Assembly: GCF_007655135.1 (NCBI RefSeq)
Contig: NC_045129.1
Location: 36,395,122 to 36,459,121, forward strand
Origin: Punica granatum
Lineage: Eukaryota; Streptophyta; Magnoliopsida; Myrtales; Lythraceae
Length of the DNA stretch: 64,000 nucleotides
Reading direction: 5' to 3'
Below the pieces are notes generated by a model, which made no database searches, was not told where the DNA came from, and worked only from the letters and a program-made list of their open reading frames with translations. How positions within the stretch are numbered: the stretch's first letter is position 1; the number at the start of each line of letters is the position of its first letter. The translations under genes were made by a program, and so were the position numbers. Shown here in pieces: positions 45,391-56,516 of the stretch.

Positions 45391-45930
45391 ACCTAAAATA
45401 AGTCAGAGAGAGAGAGACCAAAAACTGAAACAATATTTCCATAGATCTTGACCTTGAAAATTATAGCAATTAACCGCATTCACCGACCGCTGATATCTCA
45501 ATGACGTAGACTCCGACCTCTCGGTCAACCCACTGTCCACCTTCCTCTGTCTGTCCCCTTCCCTTCCATTTTATCGACTCCTCCCTCTCCTCTCTTTCTC
45601 TCTCTCTCTCTCTTAGCTCTCCTCCATCTCTCTCTCGAGCATGGAGAGCAGAACAATCATCAGTAGAACCGACTAACATAGTAGCCTGTAGCCCACCTCA
45701 TAAAAACGAAAGCTTCAACCTTTCGGAGGGCCTTCATCTTCCTTGACGTGCTTATTGTTATCGCTCCAACGTCGTTGTCATCAATAGTCCACTACAATAG
45801 CAGATAGGAGCAATCCCTGAACAGAGCATTCAACTTTGTTTTCGGGGTCAACATTTCCCTATTCCTCTTCAAACTCATCAAATGGCGACTGGGGGGCAAG
45901 AGTGATGAATGGAAGCTTAATTAGCTTCCT

Positions 45931-46176
45931 TTGTTGATTCCCTCTGCGCCGATGGATCTATCCAAAACCATGTCGGCAGTTACATCAATCGAAGACGAAT
46001 TGGAGGAACCGGAGAAGCTCTCCCTCATCTCCAAGATATGCACGGAGCTCGAGGGTCAATTGGGTTTCGGGGACAAAACCATGGCCACGCACATTGTCGA
46101 CCTCAGCAAGAGCTCCGAGTTGGTGGATAAGCTCGAGGAAAAGCTTAAGCAATTCGAGATGTCAGGTTACTTGTAA
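45931..46176 (+). pseudogene. Captured N-terminal fragment of a PRP22/DEAH5-type splicing helicase
   Basis: An 81-codon frame (longest start at 45931, a second ATG at 45952). After an acidic leader (SIEDELEEPEKL), the part SLISKICTELEGQLGFGDKT followed by MATHIVDLSKSSELVDKLEEKLK aligns with the conserved N-terminal helical segment of plant and animal PRP22/DHX8 (pattern L-S-L-V-S-K-V-C-T-E-L-E-x-H-L-G-F-G-D-K, then a helix ending in EFDAKLKENG-type sequence). The helicase core, S1 domain and rest are absent; the frame stops right after FEMSGYL. It lies between the inverted-repeat arms, so it looks transduplicated. It could still be expressed as a short peptide. Confidence 0.6.
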
Positions 46177-46299
46177 TTTCAACTAGGGGTCCAGAGGTCT
46201 ATGTAAATGTGGTTTCAATTTTCAGTTAGAAGCTCCGATGCGGCCGACCAACCACCGCCCCCTTTCTCTTTCTAACCTTGTTCTGCATTTTCTTTTTCT

Positions 46300-46445
46300 T
46301 TTTCTTAGTTTTTGATTTTTGAAATTATTTCTTAAAATTTGATATTTTAAAATTATATTTTGATCGAAAAATGGCAACAAAAGAACCCAAGGTGGTACTT
46401 TGTTTCTTTTTTAATATGTTAGGCGGTATAATGCAATTTTAAAAG
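46300..46445 (-). repeat. Right inverted-repeat arm (core)
   Basis: Best-conserved part of the right arm. Its reverse complement reads CATTATACCGCCTAACATAT ... ATCAAAATATAATTTTAAAA ... GAAATAATTTCAAAAATC, matching the left arm in order. Confidence 0.7.
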
Positions 46446-46562
46446 GTCAGGATTATTTTACCACTAGATTTAAAGAAAATTTTTTTTTTTTGGGGGACTA
46501 CATCTTACTCAAAGGTTTTATCATTGAGAGCACACTTTGCTATCTGTTGCTTAAAATCGAAG

Positions 46563-48630
46563 GGAAAAAAAGGGCAATAAAAGGCAAGTGAACTTTCGTG
46601 TGTCCCTGGCCTAGAAAGAGGATAATAATAAAAACATAAAAAGGATAGACCTTTTTGCATGTTCCATATAATATCGGACTTAAATCTTTTTCTGACTATA
46701 TGTTATGAAGAAAATAAATGATTGGCATTTGCCTCGTTTCATTATCTAAAAAAATAAAATAAAAGAGGACATATGAATATTATGGAGCGGAAAGCTTACT
46801 TCCCTGTTTATTCAATACCGATTAATTGGATCCGAAAAAGTACATTAGAACCTTAAATAAGAAACAATTAATGGATTATAATGCGAACAAAGGTGAAATC
46901 TATACAAAAGTTCTATAATATTCCAGATTTATGATAAGTATTTTTCGATATTTTCCGGAGCAGGCTGTGTAAAATTTCATAATAGCCGATTTTATATGAG
47001 TTATACGATATCAAATCTTTCTTTTGGGTAGGTATACACATAATATGTTTTGAGATATTATTGATTTAAATTATATATATATATATATGTATGTATAGAT
47101 GTGTATGAGCACGAGGCAGAGGTGAAGAATGAGTATATGAGCTGTGTTGGATCCAGTGCAGTGCTCTGCCCAGATTTCTACCGAACCTTCCCAAATTTCA
47201 ACGCAGAGATCAAGGTTGCTCACTTTAATTAAATCCCAAGATATATATTATATATATATTATATATATGATATAAATAATTATAATATAAAACATAAATG
47301 ATTAAATAAATAAAAGAACGGGTCATTGGAGACTACGGTGGGAGCCGGATCGGTCGATGAAACATAAGGGCGTATGTACGGTGCCGTTTACTATATGCGC
47401 CTGCGCTTTCATTGGTGATGCCTCCGGTAGATTCTGCATGTCCATAATATTGTCATAATCTTCCCAACCTATTTTTAAAAGTTTTTATTGAATATTATTA
47501 AATTAAATAAATCTAATAAGTTTGATTATATTATACTGTTCGGAAAGGGAGGTCCAGCTACTTACTATACGATTGCACGTTCTCCTGATTTTCCTTATTA
47601 TTTTAGTAATGCAAAATAAAAATTACAACAATGATAATATATATATATATATATATATACATATTATAAAATTGCATGCTGATTCTCATACGCTCACAGC
47701 CTGTCACAAAATAGCAATATATCTACGTATATATGTAAATATTTTAAACAAACGAGCATATATATATATATATATATACATATATACATATAAACCACGA
47801 GAAAACGCAATAAATTGTACTGCCTTTGAGCCTATTTATCATTTTATACATATTCAAAATTTAATCAGAGCATTTTGAAATGAAGAAAAATAAAAAAAAT
47901 TAAGCGAAAATTAGCATCAATTAAATAAAGCAGAAGATTTCTCGTGATCTCATCAAAAAAATTATATATGAGCGAACAATCAATAAGAGTTAAGATGAAC
48001 GCAAGACTTGAATTAAGCAGGTGAGATTTTTAAGGGACGAATAAAAAGATATCTTTTTCAAAAATTAAGGAAAAAAATATAAGTAATCTTATCAAAATTT
48101 GAGAAACAATAGAAGTTTGAAATTTTAGAACGGCAACTGTGCTGCTCAATTGCCCAATAAGACATTCCTTGAAAAAGTGAAAAATAGAAAAAGAAACTAT
48201 ATATTTTTATTTGTTTGCTTTTAATTGAGGAAATAATAATTATTTGGAGGACTGTTAACGAAAACATTATTATAATATCTCAGCTGTGAGGAGTCAGCAA
48301 ATATGTCATGTAATAATATCTGACACAGAGAGAGCGAGAAGAAGAATCAACGGGGCGTGACTGCGAGTATATTATTTTAGAAAAGGAAAAGCCATTTTGA
48401 CGTACTCGCGCGCCCCGCACGTTACTTCTGGGCTGAGTTGACTCTTCCCCACCAGCAGCTTCCATTCTTCACCTTCTCCTTCTCCACGGCGAACTCGCTT
48501 GCTCGTTCGCTCGCTCCACTCACTCACCTGACTCGCTCTCTCAGCTCAGTCTCAGGGGAAACCCCAAAATCCTCCATACCCGGACCTTCTGCAAGAAAAG
48601 GGGGGGATTTTTTCGTTCTTATCGGCGGCC
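46563..48630. other. AT-rich spacer upstream of the DnaJ gene
   Basis: Contains an orphan coding-like island (47099-47232) and long AT microsatellites at about 47073-47090, 47242-47270, 47637-47660 and 47759-47778. The last 250 bp, rich in CTCGCT and CTCACT words, are likely promoter and 5' UTR of the DnaJ gene. The open frame at 47522-47878 is built from the AT repeats and is not a gene. Confidence 0.45.
47099..47232 (+). other. Orphan exon-like coding island
   Basis: After an AG at 47097-47098, a 43-codon frame runs to TAA at 47230-47232. It includes YEHEAEVKNEYMSCVGSSAV and then LCPDFYRTFPNFNAEIK. Its composition is clearly unlike the AT-rich flanks, so it probably derives from a real protein-coding exon. 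I do not recognise the family and see no partner exons. It may be a captured or orphaned terminal exon. Confidence 0.3.
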
Positions 48631-50897
48631 ATGGGGGTCGATTACTACAACGTGCTGAAGGTGGGGCGAGACGCCGGGGAGGATGACCTGAGGAAGGCCT
48701 ACAAGCGGCTGGCCATGAAGTGGCACCCCGACAAGAACCCGGTCAACCACGAGGAAGCCGAGGCCAAGTTCAAGCTCGTCAGCGAGGCCTACGACGTCCT
48801 CATCGACCCCCGCCGCCGCCAGATCTACGACCTCCACGGCGAGGAGGCCCTCAAGGGCGCCCCCGACTTCCCCCCGCCCCCCGCCCGCTCCCCCTCCTCC
48901 GCCGGATCCCGCTCCGACTCGTCCTCGTTCCGGTTCGACCGCCGCAACGCCGACGAGGTTTTCGCGGACTTCTTCAGCGATCACCTCAGCCGGTCCCGTG
49001 TGTTCGGGGAGAAAGGGCACAGGGCCGGCAGCGGCAAGGAGGGGAGGAGCAGGGAGAACGGGGGCGGAAAGAAGCCGCCGCCGGTGGAGAGCAAGCTGCC
49101 GTGCAGCTTGGAGGAGCTGTACAAGGGCGCGAGGAAGAAGATGAGGATCTCACGGGTTGTTCCTGATGAATTCGGGTAATGTCGGCTTTGCAATTTGCCA
49201 TTTTTATTGATCTGGCGTCGACCTTTCGATTTCTGCTGCTGTTAAGAGGTTGCTTGCGTTGATGGGTGTCTTGGGTTGATTGAGATTCTCTTTTCCATGG
49301 CAGTTTCTGAATATAGTATTAATCCCATTATAGCAAAATTCTCCGTAATTTCGTATGGGATCCGATGGATCAAGATTGGATTTTGCCTGAGAAGCATGGA
49401 TTGATTGACTGCTACAATTGATGGGTATTGCTCTGAGAAATCAGACAATGACCTTTGAATTGTCTATTTATCGAATGATTCAAAGGCTTCTCGGAAACTT
49501 GATGAACTTAGACATGAGAAAGTGAGAAGGCGCGATAATTGCTGAATCATTCATATAGCTTGATATGAACTTATTGGTTAACCCACATGATTGTCAGACA
49601 ACGGCTGAAGATTGTGCTGCAAATATGTATGTTTGTTGTGGAGGAAAGGTTTGATGGCCAGTGTTAAAAAGTTAAAAACTCTGGTTCGGTTCATCTTCAT
49701 AGTACCTAGATATACTGCAAACTGGCGCTAAGCTCATGTTTAGTGATTAGTCGGTGTTCGTCTTTTTACTTGACTCGATGTGTGTGGGAGTTCATATTTC
49801 ACTCTATGGTTTCATTTGACAAGACTACTCTCTAGTTAAATGAAGGCTTGATCGCATTTGTCATGCATAAACATCTCTCTCTGCAAGATTCATAGATTCA
49901 TGTTTAGTGATTAGTCGGTGTTCGTCTTTTTACTTGACTCGATGTGTGTGGGAGTTCATATTTCACTCTATGGTTTCATTTGACAAGACTACTCTCTAGT
50001 TAAATGAAGGCTTGATCGCATTTGTCATGCATAAACATCTCTCTCTGCAAGATTCATAGATTTTACGCATGACACCCTGCTGATTGGGTTTTCACTCTAT
50101 CCTATTGTCATGAATCTGAACGGTGAATTACCCAGCAATATTCACCTAGAATCTCAAGAATTATGATACTGGAGCTTCTTGCGTTACTTCTTCACCGAGT
50201 GATTGATGTGCAGTTGACTCCTCTTAATGGATCATTGTCATGTTGAAATTCGACTCCTTGCCAATATGCGTTGTCAGACTTGGCATTTAGCTGCTTTCAG
50301 GGAATTATCGCTGCTGTGCTGTAAGATGAATCTAATTGATGAGCAATATATGTGTGAAAATAATCCTGAGATGAAATGCTTGCTGGCATCCTATGTCTTG
50401 GCTACCACCTGTTCTCTCTTCAGCTTGACATTTGAGCACTCTCTTGCAGTAAGCCCAAGACGGTTGAGGAAACCCTCAAGATAGATATCTTACCTGGGTG
50501 GAAGAAGGGCACGAAGATAACTTTTCCCGAGAAGGGCAACCACGAGCCAGGAGCCACGCCGCCTGACCTCATCTTCGTTGTGGACGAGAAGCCACACCCT
50601 GTTTTCAAGAGGGAAGGGAACGACCTTGTGGTTGTTCAGACAGTGACACTGTTGGAAGCTCTCACTGGGAAGACCCATAACCTCACAACCTTAGACGGGA
50701 GGAATCTTGACATCCAAGGGATAGACATCATAAGACCGGGCCACGAGGTTGTGATCCCGAACGAAGGGATGCCCCACTCAAAGGACCCGAGCAAGAAAGG
50801 AAACCTTAAAGTCAGGTTCGACATCAAGTTTCCGCTCCAACTCACCGGGGACCAGAAGTCCGACTTGACGAGGGTGCTAGGAGGAGTCGAGAGCTAG
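48631..50897 (+). CDS. DnaJ/HSP40 class B co-chaperone (DNAJB1/Sis1-type)
   Basis: Two exons, 48631-49175 and 50450-50897, join within a Gly codon to give 330 aa. Residues 1-70 form the J domain: MGVDYYNVLKVGRD, AYKRLAMKWHPDKNP with the HPD motif that stimulates Hsp70 ATPase, and VSEAYDVLIDPRRRQIYDLH. A Pro/Ser/Gly-rich linker (about residues 75-145) replaces the zinc finger, marking class B. The C-terminal substrate-binding beta domains follow, with LPCSLEELYKGARKKMRISR, ILPGWKKGTKITFPEKGN, DLIFVVDEKPHPVFKREGND and a dimerisation end GNLKVRFDIKFP. Works with cytosolic/nuclear Hsp70 in folding and disaggregation. Exon 1 is very GC-rich compared with its surroundings. The 1.27-kb intron holds a perfect 164-bp tandem duplication. 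Confidence 0.92.
49734..50061 (+). repeat. Perfect 164-bp tandem duplication in the DnaJ intron
   Basis: 49734-49897 and 49898-50061 appear identical base for base by eye. Each unit starts TCATGTTTAGTGATTAGTCG and ends AAGATTCATAGAT. It lies entirely inside the only intron, so it leaves the protein unchanged. It is either a very recent duplication or an assembly artefact. Confidence 0.9.
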
Positions 50898-51636
50898 TCT
50901 AATATCTATATTCTTATGGGATTTTACGATAATTATAGTTTTTCATGCTGATATTGACACGGTTATATTGACTCGACTGTACATACTATCGTGAGTACAT
51001 TAGAAGAGAGCGAAAGATGCTGTGCATATAGTAGGGTCTTTGAGGTTGCAAGAGTTTGGTGTTAACGTAATTGTGAAATTGTAAAAGATTGTGTTTCTGC
51101 GTTCTTTGCTTTGCATCTGCTAATAATACAAATATTATTACAGGCTTCTTAGTGTTATGTTTCTGGAATATGAAGATTTGTTGAATTTTCTTTCCCCCTC
51201 CTGAGTAGAATTTAATCGAGTCCATCTTGTTGGTGGGCTCTCTATGTGACCATACATCGAACAGCTCGAATAGAGACATACACAAAACGGCAGCGCATTG
51301 AGCACTAATCTTATCTTCGATGATTTAATCTGATAGATCCCATCAAATGTAGCACAACAGACGGAATCACCGACATTCCAATCACATGAAAGAGCCCATG
51401 AAAAACCGAATATGCAGAGCAGATGATCCGAACTACCACAATAATCAAGAGAAGATCCAACAGGTTCTAATATCATACCAAAATTTGGCGCATAACTTGT
51501 GTCCGTTGAGATTTTAAGATAAACCAACACCCCCCCGCCGCAAGTTAAAGTCTTTCCAGAAACATACGCCCCCCTCCCGTCGACAAAACTCAGATATATC
51601 CCAACCCACTATAAACAGCAAAATGAGCCCAGATAC
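50898..51636. other. Spacer between convergent genes
   Basis: Contains the 3' UTRs of the DnaJ gene (+) and of the caprin-like gene (-). The open frames at 50986-51285 and 51138-51530 overlap on the minus strand and show no domain. Nothing else seen. Confidence 0.5.
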
Positions 51637-54520
51637 CTAAGAAGCCACCCCAACATCAACCTGGCCATGACCACCTCGAATGGGTGGGCCGTGGTGGTGG
51701 TGGTTGTTGTAGGGATGCCCACTGCCACCCCTGCCACCTCTGCCCCTGTTGTTATAATAGCCCCTTGGGTAGTAATTACCTGGCTGGTCGTAGTACTGGT
51801 GGCGCCCGTTCTGGTAACCGCCACCGCCACCTCTGCCACCACGGCCACCGTAGTAACCACGGCGGCCTCCACCCCCGCCTCCAAGGCGGCCTCCTCTATG
51901 GTTTTGATATGACCTTCGTGGATGAAATTGTTGCTCCTTCACATCACTATCCTTCTGCTGATTGAACTCCTCTTCAGCTTGTTGGTCAATTTCTCCTTCT
52001 GCTTGAGCAGGAGGTGCTTCTGAAGTATCTCCATCCCCTGCTTGACACTGCATGATCGACCAGGAAAAGAGAATGATGACCATGCTCAAAAACATAAGCA
52101 AGAATTAATAACAGGGGGTCGTGTTTTAATTTATTCACCTCCGGAGCCTCCTCAACAGGACTAGCTTGGACTGGTGCATCCTGTTCTTGATTTACTCTCT
52201 CATCTTCACCCTGAAAAAGATATAAAACACGATCAGTCATAATCATAAGGAGCCCGATGTAAATATCTTATAGAAAAGCAAAAACCAGAAATATGCATAA
52301 TACTTTGACATCTAAGTTAAATTTTCATAATGGTCGACGGGATAAAAGTTCAACAGAAATATGAAGAAAAGTCCAGCTATATATTGCATCCTCTCATTTC
52401 ATTCCCTCTTCATCCCTAGCATATAGAGTATCTATGAAAGTTGACCTTGCGACTGTATACATAATCACACCCTACAAGGATAAATCCTCCGATGGTACAG
52501 CTATTTGAAACTTGATTGCAATGAACAGAGTAACCTAAAAGGTTTAGCGAGTAGTAAACAGCAGCCCAGATGGGAGATGGCAAAAGCACAATTGCTTCCC
52601 AACAAAGAGGTGCGCCTAATAAATTTTGCTAGGGTCAGCGAGAGAATATGTAAAAGTCCAATAACTGAACAAACCACTTGGACCCTCTATCCTTCTTATC
52701 AAGCAGCCAAATGAAAGTCCAAATTTCTCTTCCTACTTCCTCATCCAGATACTTGTCCGTATATCTGCTCCATAATCATTAGCAGAAGTAGATCTCTCTT
52801 AAGTGCCTAAAAAGTTCTCCAACATGCAAATTGGTGACAGTGGGTCAGGGATGCGTGTATAGCGTTCAGGTATATGCAGGATTTCCTAATTCCTACCACT
52901 GGAAAAACCAATTTTCACAAGTCCCTGTATAGTAATGCTAACGAAAGGTATATTTCGGCCACCAGCTTATGCTTGGATGCGCGACATAGCAGCCATTAAT
53001 GTTCCGGTCGAGAAGCAAAATAAAACCGCCCATACAACCGTGGAATGGATTGCCAGTTGATGAAGCTAGAATGAACATCTAAAACAAAATATTTACGTTC
53101 ACACTGTGGCGTATAATGATCATTTCGTGCTGATGAAATTACATTATAAAATTTTGAGAAGAAGCAGATATTAAAAAAAATATGGATGCTTGACACCACT
53201 GATTATGATGCACTTAAACTTCAGAAGGAACCTAACCAGTAAAAGTACAACAATCGCATCTCTATGATTGCAAATTGTACAAGAGATCACCCGATCAAAA
53301 TAAAAAATTATATAAGAAACCACAGTTTTGGCTTAATGCAATTCATTCCATGAATTCTATCACATCCTACTGGCTATTACAAGATAACTAGCCTACTCGT
53401 GATCTAAGAAACAGAATGCTTACTTCATTAATTTTTTATTATAAGTTCAAGAACACAGTGAGCACACATTTTGTATAAAAGGGCATCAATTTCCCATGAT
53501 ATAATCAACCCGCAAGGTCCTACAGAGCAATTTATTCTATGATGAATAAAGACATTAGGTTTGCAAGAACATAACGTATTGGTACCTTCTGTTCATGCTC
53601 GGCATCTGAGCTGCCTTGTTCCTGGACAGGCACCTCGGTAACCTGCAGTGAGGAGCCATTAACCTGAACCTGGAAAGGAGCATAATTTCCTGCAGCAGCC
53701 ACATCGACAGGAGCTTTCATCTCCGGCGTGGCCGTGAAATAATCCGATACCATAATCTTATTGAGCCTCTCTCTCAACTCAGCATCTGAAAATTCAACAA
53801 GAGACTTCTTTCAGAAACCATGAATCTAGTCATAGAAAACCACCATGATCCCATAACTGAAGTAGACAGAGCTAGAAGATTACAGGTAATGCCGGAATTC
53901 GGCTCAATGGCCTGGTCCGAGCGCGCGAGCCAGAGCTTGGCGTGTTCCAGGCACCGCTCCAGGGCGTTCTTGTGCGACAAACTGGTGTCCACTGGCCTCG
54001 AGATCAAGAGATTTCCCAAGCTCGAAATGGTGTCCAAGTCCTTCTCCCCCAGAAGATCGGTGGCGTCGTCGGTTACGTAGTCATAGGTCAGGCAGCATCC
54101 CCTCTCGTGCGTCCTCGTCAGCATCGTCGCCGTGAAATCGCTCTGCGACTTCACGTCGAACAAGGCCCCGAAGTAGAGCAGATTGAGGAGATCCTTGAGG
54201 TCCGAGTCCTCTGAAGGGGCGGGGGCGGATTCCTCCGGCGAAGGGGAGACCTGGTAGCGCTGGACGGCGAGGTTGAGCTCCTCCTGGAGGGCGACGCTGA
54301 GCTGGGGGCGGAGCTTCTCAAGCTCGTCCATGGAGGCGACGACATAGGGCTTGGAGCGGAGGACCTCTTCCTGCTCCTTGTTGAGGGACTTGCCTTGGGC
54401 GAGGGACTCTTCCATCTGGAGGATGCGATTGTGTTTCTTGCGGAGGGTTCGGATGCGCTTGTTGATAAGGCTGAGGACGGGGCCGTCGGTCGCATCGGAT
54501 GACGCCGTGGCCGCCATCAT
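51637..54520 (-). CDS. Caprin-like, glycine-rich RGG-box RNA-binding protein
   Basis: Four minus-strand exons, 54520-53884, 53785-53586, 52210-52139 and 52047-51637, all GT-AG and frame-compatible, give 439 aa. The N-terminal half is helical and charged: INKRIRTLRKKHNRILQMEE, then LAQGKSLNKEQEEVLRSK, resembling the coiled-coil start of caprin proteins. An acidic Gln/Glu-rich middle follows, then a C-terminal RGG/YGG-rich tail with GGRLGGGGGGRRGYYGGRGG and an HHHH run. The pattern resembles the plant glycine-rich family represented by Arabidopsis At1g27090 (recalled). RGG boxes bind RNA, and caprins work in mRNP granules and translation control; that role here is inference. The first exon begins MMAATASS, with two adjacent ATGs, either of which could start. 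Confidence 0.82.
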
Positions 54521-56083
54521 GGAGGAGGCTGATCGGACTGGGTTAGGGTTTTCGGGGGAGGCGGGGGCGGGAAGGGGCGAATGGCGTGAGACTTGGACAG
54601 TCAGTATTAGCAGGGGAAAGAGGGATGTTTGGGTTTTAGATTATCCGGCAAATTTTGTTTAAAACAAATATAAAATAATTTTTTTCGCTGGAAAATTAAA
54701 TACAACTATCGGACGACGTTTTTCTTACCTTCCTGGAAAAATTAATTACCGCTCTTGCTTTTGGGGGAAAAAAAAAAAGGCGAAACCATGGAAAGCAACG
54801 TCGCGTTATCGACCATAATGATGTATGCCAATTCAGGTCGAAATTGAATCCGGCCAAGTCCCAATAAAAGGTTCCTCATGGGTTTTCACAGTCAATGTCG
54901 AAGTCGACCTAACTCGTGCATTCCCATTTAGGGCAAGCAGTCAAGGATTAGAGTTGACTCGAACCCGATGACACCCTAAGCCAACCATGGCTTAAGGTAT
55001 GGGAGCCCTGCTGGGATCGATGCAAGGGGTCGTGATCCAAGGCAGGTTCGGGATGACCTAGCTTAAGAGGAAGTTGGCTAGCACTCTTTTTTAGCTTAAT
55101 AGACAAACTTGTCTACTATTGAAGTTGGCATAGCACATCAAACTACGTGATTTTTTTTGCTGTTACAAAACAATAAAAACTGCGGAATTATTCGCAATGA
55201 AATTTTTTCAAAAGTTTGGAGACTGGACTACAACAAAATGAAAATCAACTATATATATATATATATATTATATGAATGTGTATCACATGTACTTTGCTGG
55301 GCAACCTTTGATTTTACTCTCTGTTTGGGCTTGAAAGATGGCAAATTGAAGGGACAAGAGAGTACATTCTTAGTGGGCCTGTCAGTTGCGTCTCAGGGGC
55401 CATAAGAAGGAGATGGTTGGGAAAATCTGAGATATTCATTGGCCCATGATGTTCAGATTAAGCCGCCCAACAAGCTGGATTGTGTTTGTGGATTGTTGGG
55501 GATCAGAACCTGCAAACAAGGAGAAAGTCGTCTATGGAACAAGATATATCATATGACATTATGTCACAAGAGTCGATTATAAAAAAATCATTTTATTTTT
55601 TAACAGCATCACGTGTCCACGACACGAAATTTGTATCGAAATCTTTAACACCTGTTGATTTGTGATGCATACCACGAGAGAGAAAATTACATATATGGTA
55701 CAAAACTAAAAAAATTTAACAGTCGAAGGCAAAATCTTTTAAAATTATAACAATGTCATATGTTTCATCAATTTGGGGCTAGCAACGTCAATGGTTGCTG
55801 ACGTGGTTTCCAGTGTGGCTGTTGAAATGTCAAACATTGTTGATGTGGCTCCTATGTGGTGCTTGAGTGACATTTTCGCATTAAAAATAAAAATCACTAA
55901 TCATTAAAATTAATAAAAATATTAAATTACAATAAATAAATAAATAAAATAAAAACAAAAAATAAAAAAAATTATTAAATAATATAAAAATAAAAATACT
56001 TTAAAAACAAATAAATAATTTAAAAATGAAATTAATAAAGAGAAATTTGAAAACTAAAAGATAAAAATAAACATATATATTGA
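54521..56083. other. Intergenic region before the PKS remnant
   Basis: 54521-54700 is the promoter side of the caprin-like gene. An adenine run lies near 54767-54779 and an AT microsatellite at 55250-55268. 55890-56075 is extremely AT-rich. No gene supported; the open frames at 55157-55405 and 55480-55665 show no domains. Confidence 0.45.
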
Positions 56084-56516
56084 GATAACACGATTGAACT
56101 CAAGCAGAAGTTCACTCGCATCTGTAAGTGAATTGCATCTATTGTCATTCACTTTGAGATAACACCATAAACATATATATGTTGAACCTCTACGTATGTT
56201 CATTTTGTAGGTGAGAAATCGATGATAAAGAAACGACACTTCGTCCTGAAGGAAGAACTTCTCAAGGAAAACCCTCTGGGTATATGCTCCTACGATGCTC
56301 CATCCCTTAACGTAAGGCAAGACATCATAATAGACCACATACTAAGGCTGGGAGCGCAAGTAGCATGGAAGGCCATCGATAAGTGGCGTTAGCTCAAGTC
56401 TAAGATCTCCCATATTGTCTTCTGCACCGCCATTGCCGCAGAAATGCCTGGTGCCGACTATAAGCTCATCAAGCTACTCGGTCTCGACCTTATGGTCAAA
56501 AGGGTGATGCTTTATC
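56084..56516 (+). pseudogene. Chalcone synthase-type (type III PKS) pseudogene, 5' part
   Basis: Exon 1 tail (56084-56123) reads IELKQKFTRI plus a split Cys codon. An 87-bp GT-AG intron follows (56124-56210), then exon 2 from 56211: [44 protein letters not shown] and [16 protein letters not shown]. The intron splits a Cys codon after the first base, exactly where CHS/STS genes have their conserved intron. An in-frame TAG (56390-56392) replaces the region of the KEWGQPKSK motif. The first 50 or so codons are absent. The copia element begins right after VKRVMLY, immediately before the codons that would encode the catalytic-cysteine loop. The remnant resumes for a few codons after the element at 63901. 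Confidence 0.85.
56512..56516 (+). other. Target-site duplication TTATC (left copy)
   Basis: TTATC directly precedes the TG of the left LTR and recurs directly after the CA of the right LTR (63896-63900). This 5-bp direct duplication is typical of copia integration. Confidence 0.9.

Larger units (their letters stand above)
45175..46562. mobile_element. Inverted-repeat element carrying captured gene fragments (Pack-type)
   Basis: The left arm (about 45175-45395) and right arm (about 46285-46562) are inverted copies. Shared inner words include CATTATACCRC, CAAAGTACCACC, ATCAAAATATAATTT and GAAATAATTTCAAAAATC, with an estimated 75-80% identity over at least 140 bp. The outer part is more diverged (AACYTTTGAGT). 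The arms enclose about 900 bp of GC-richer, non-repetitive DNA that includes a fragment of a DEAH helicase gene. Arms around host gene pieces are the signature of Pack-MULE or related Pack-TYPE transposons. The exact termini and target-site duplication could not be fixed by eye. Confidence 0.65.

Noticed and set aside
47522..47878. 118-aa open frame
   Set aside because: Contains runs of Tyr-Ile from TA microsatellites; not protein-like.
48619..49166. Minus- and plus-strand alternate frames over DnaJ exon 1
   Set aside because: GC-rich codon-position effect of the real J-domain exon; no independent support.
51667..51965. Plus-strand Val/Thr-rich frames
   Set aside because: Antisense shadows of the RGG-rich exon of the caprin-like gene.
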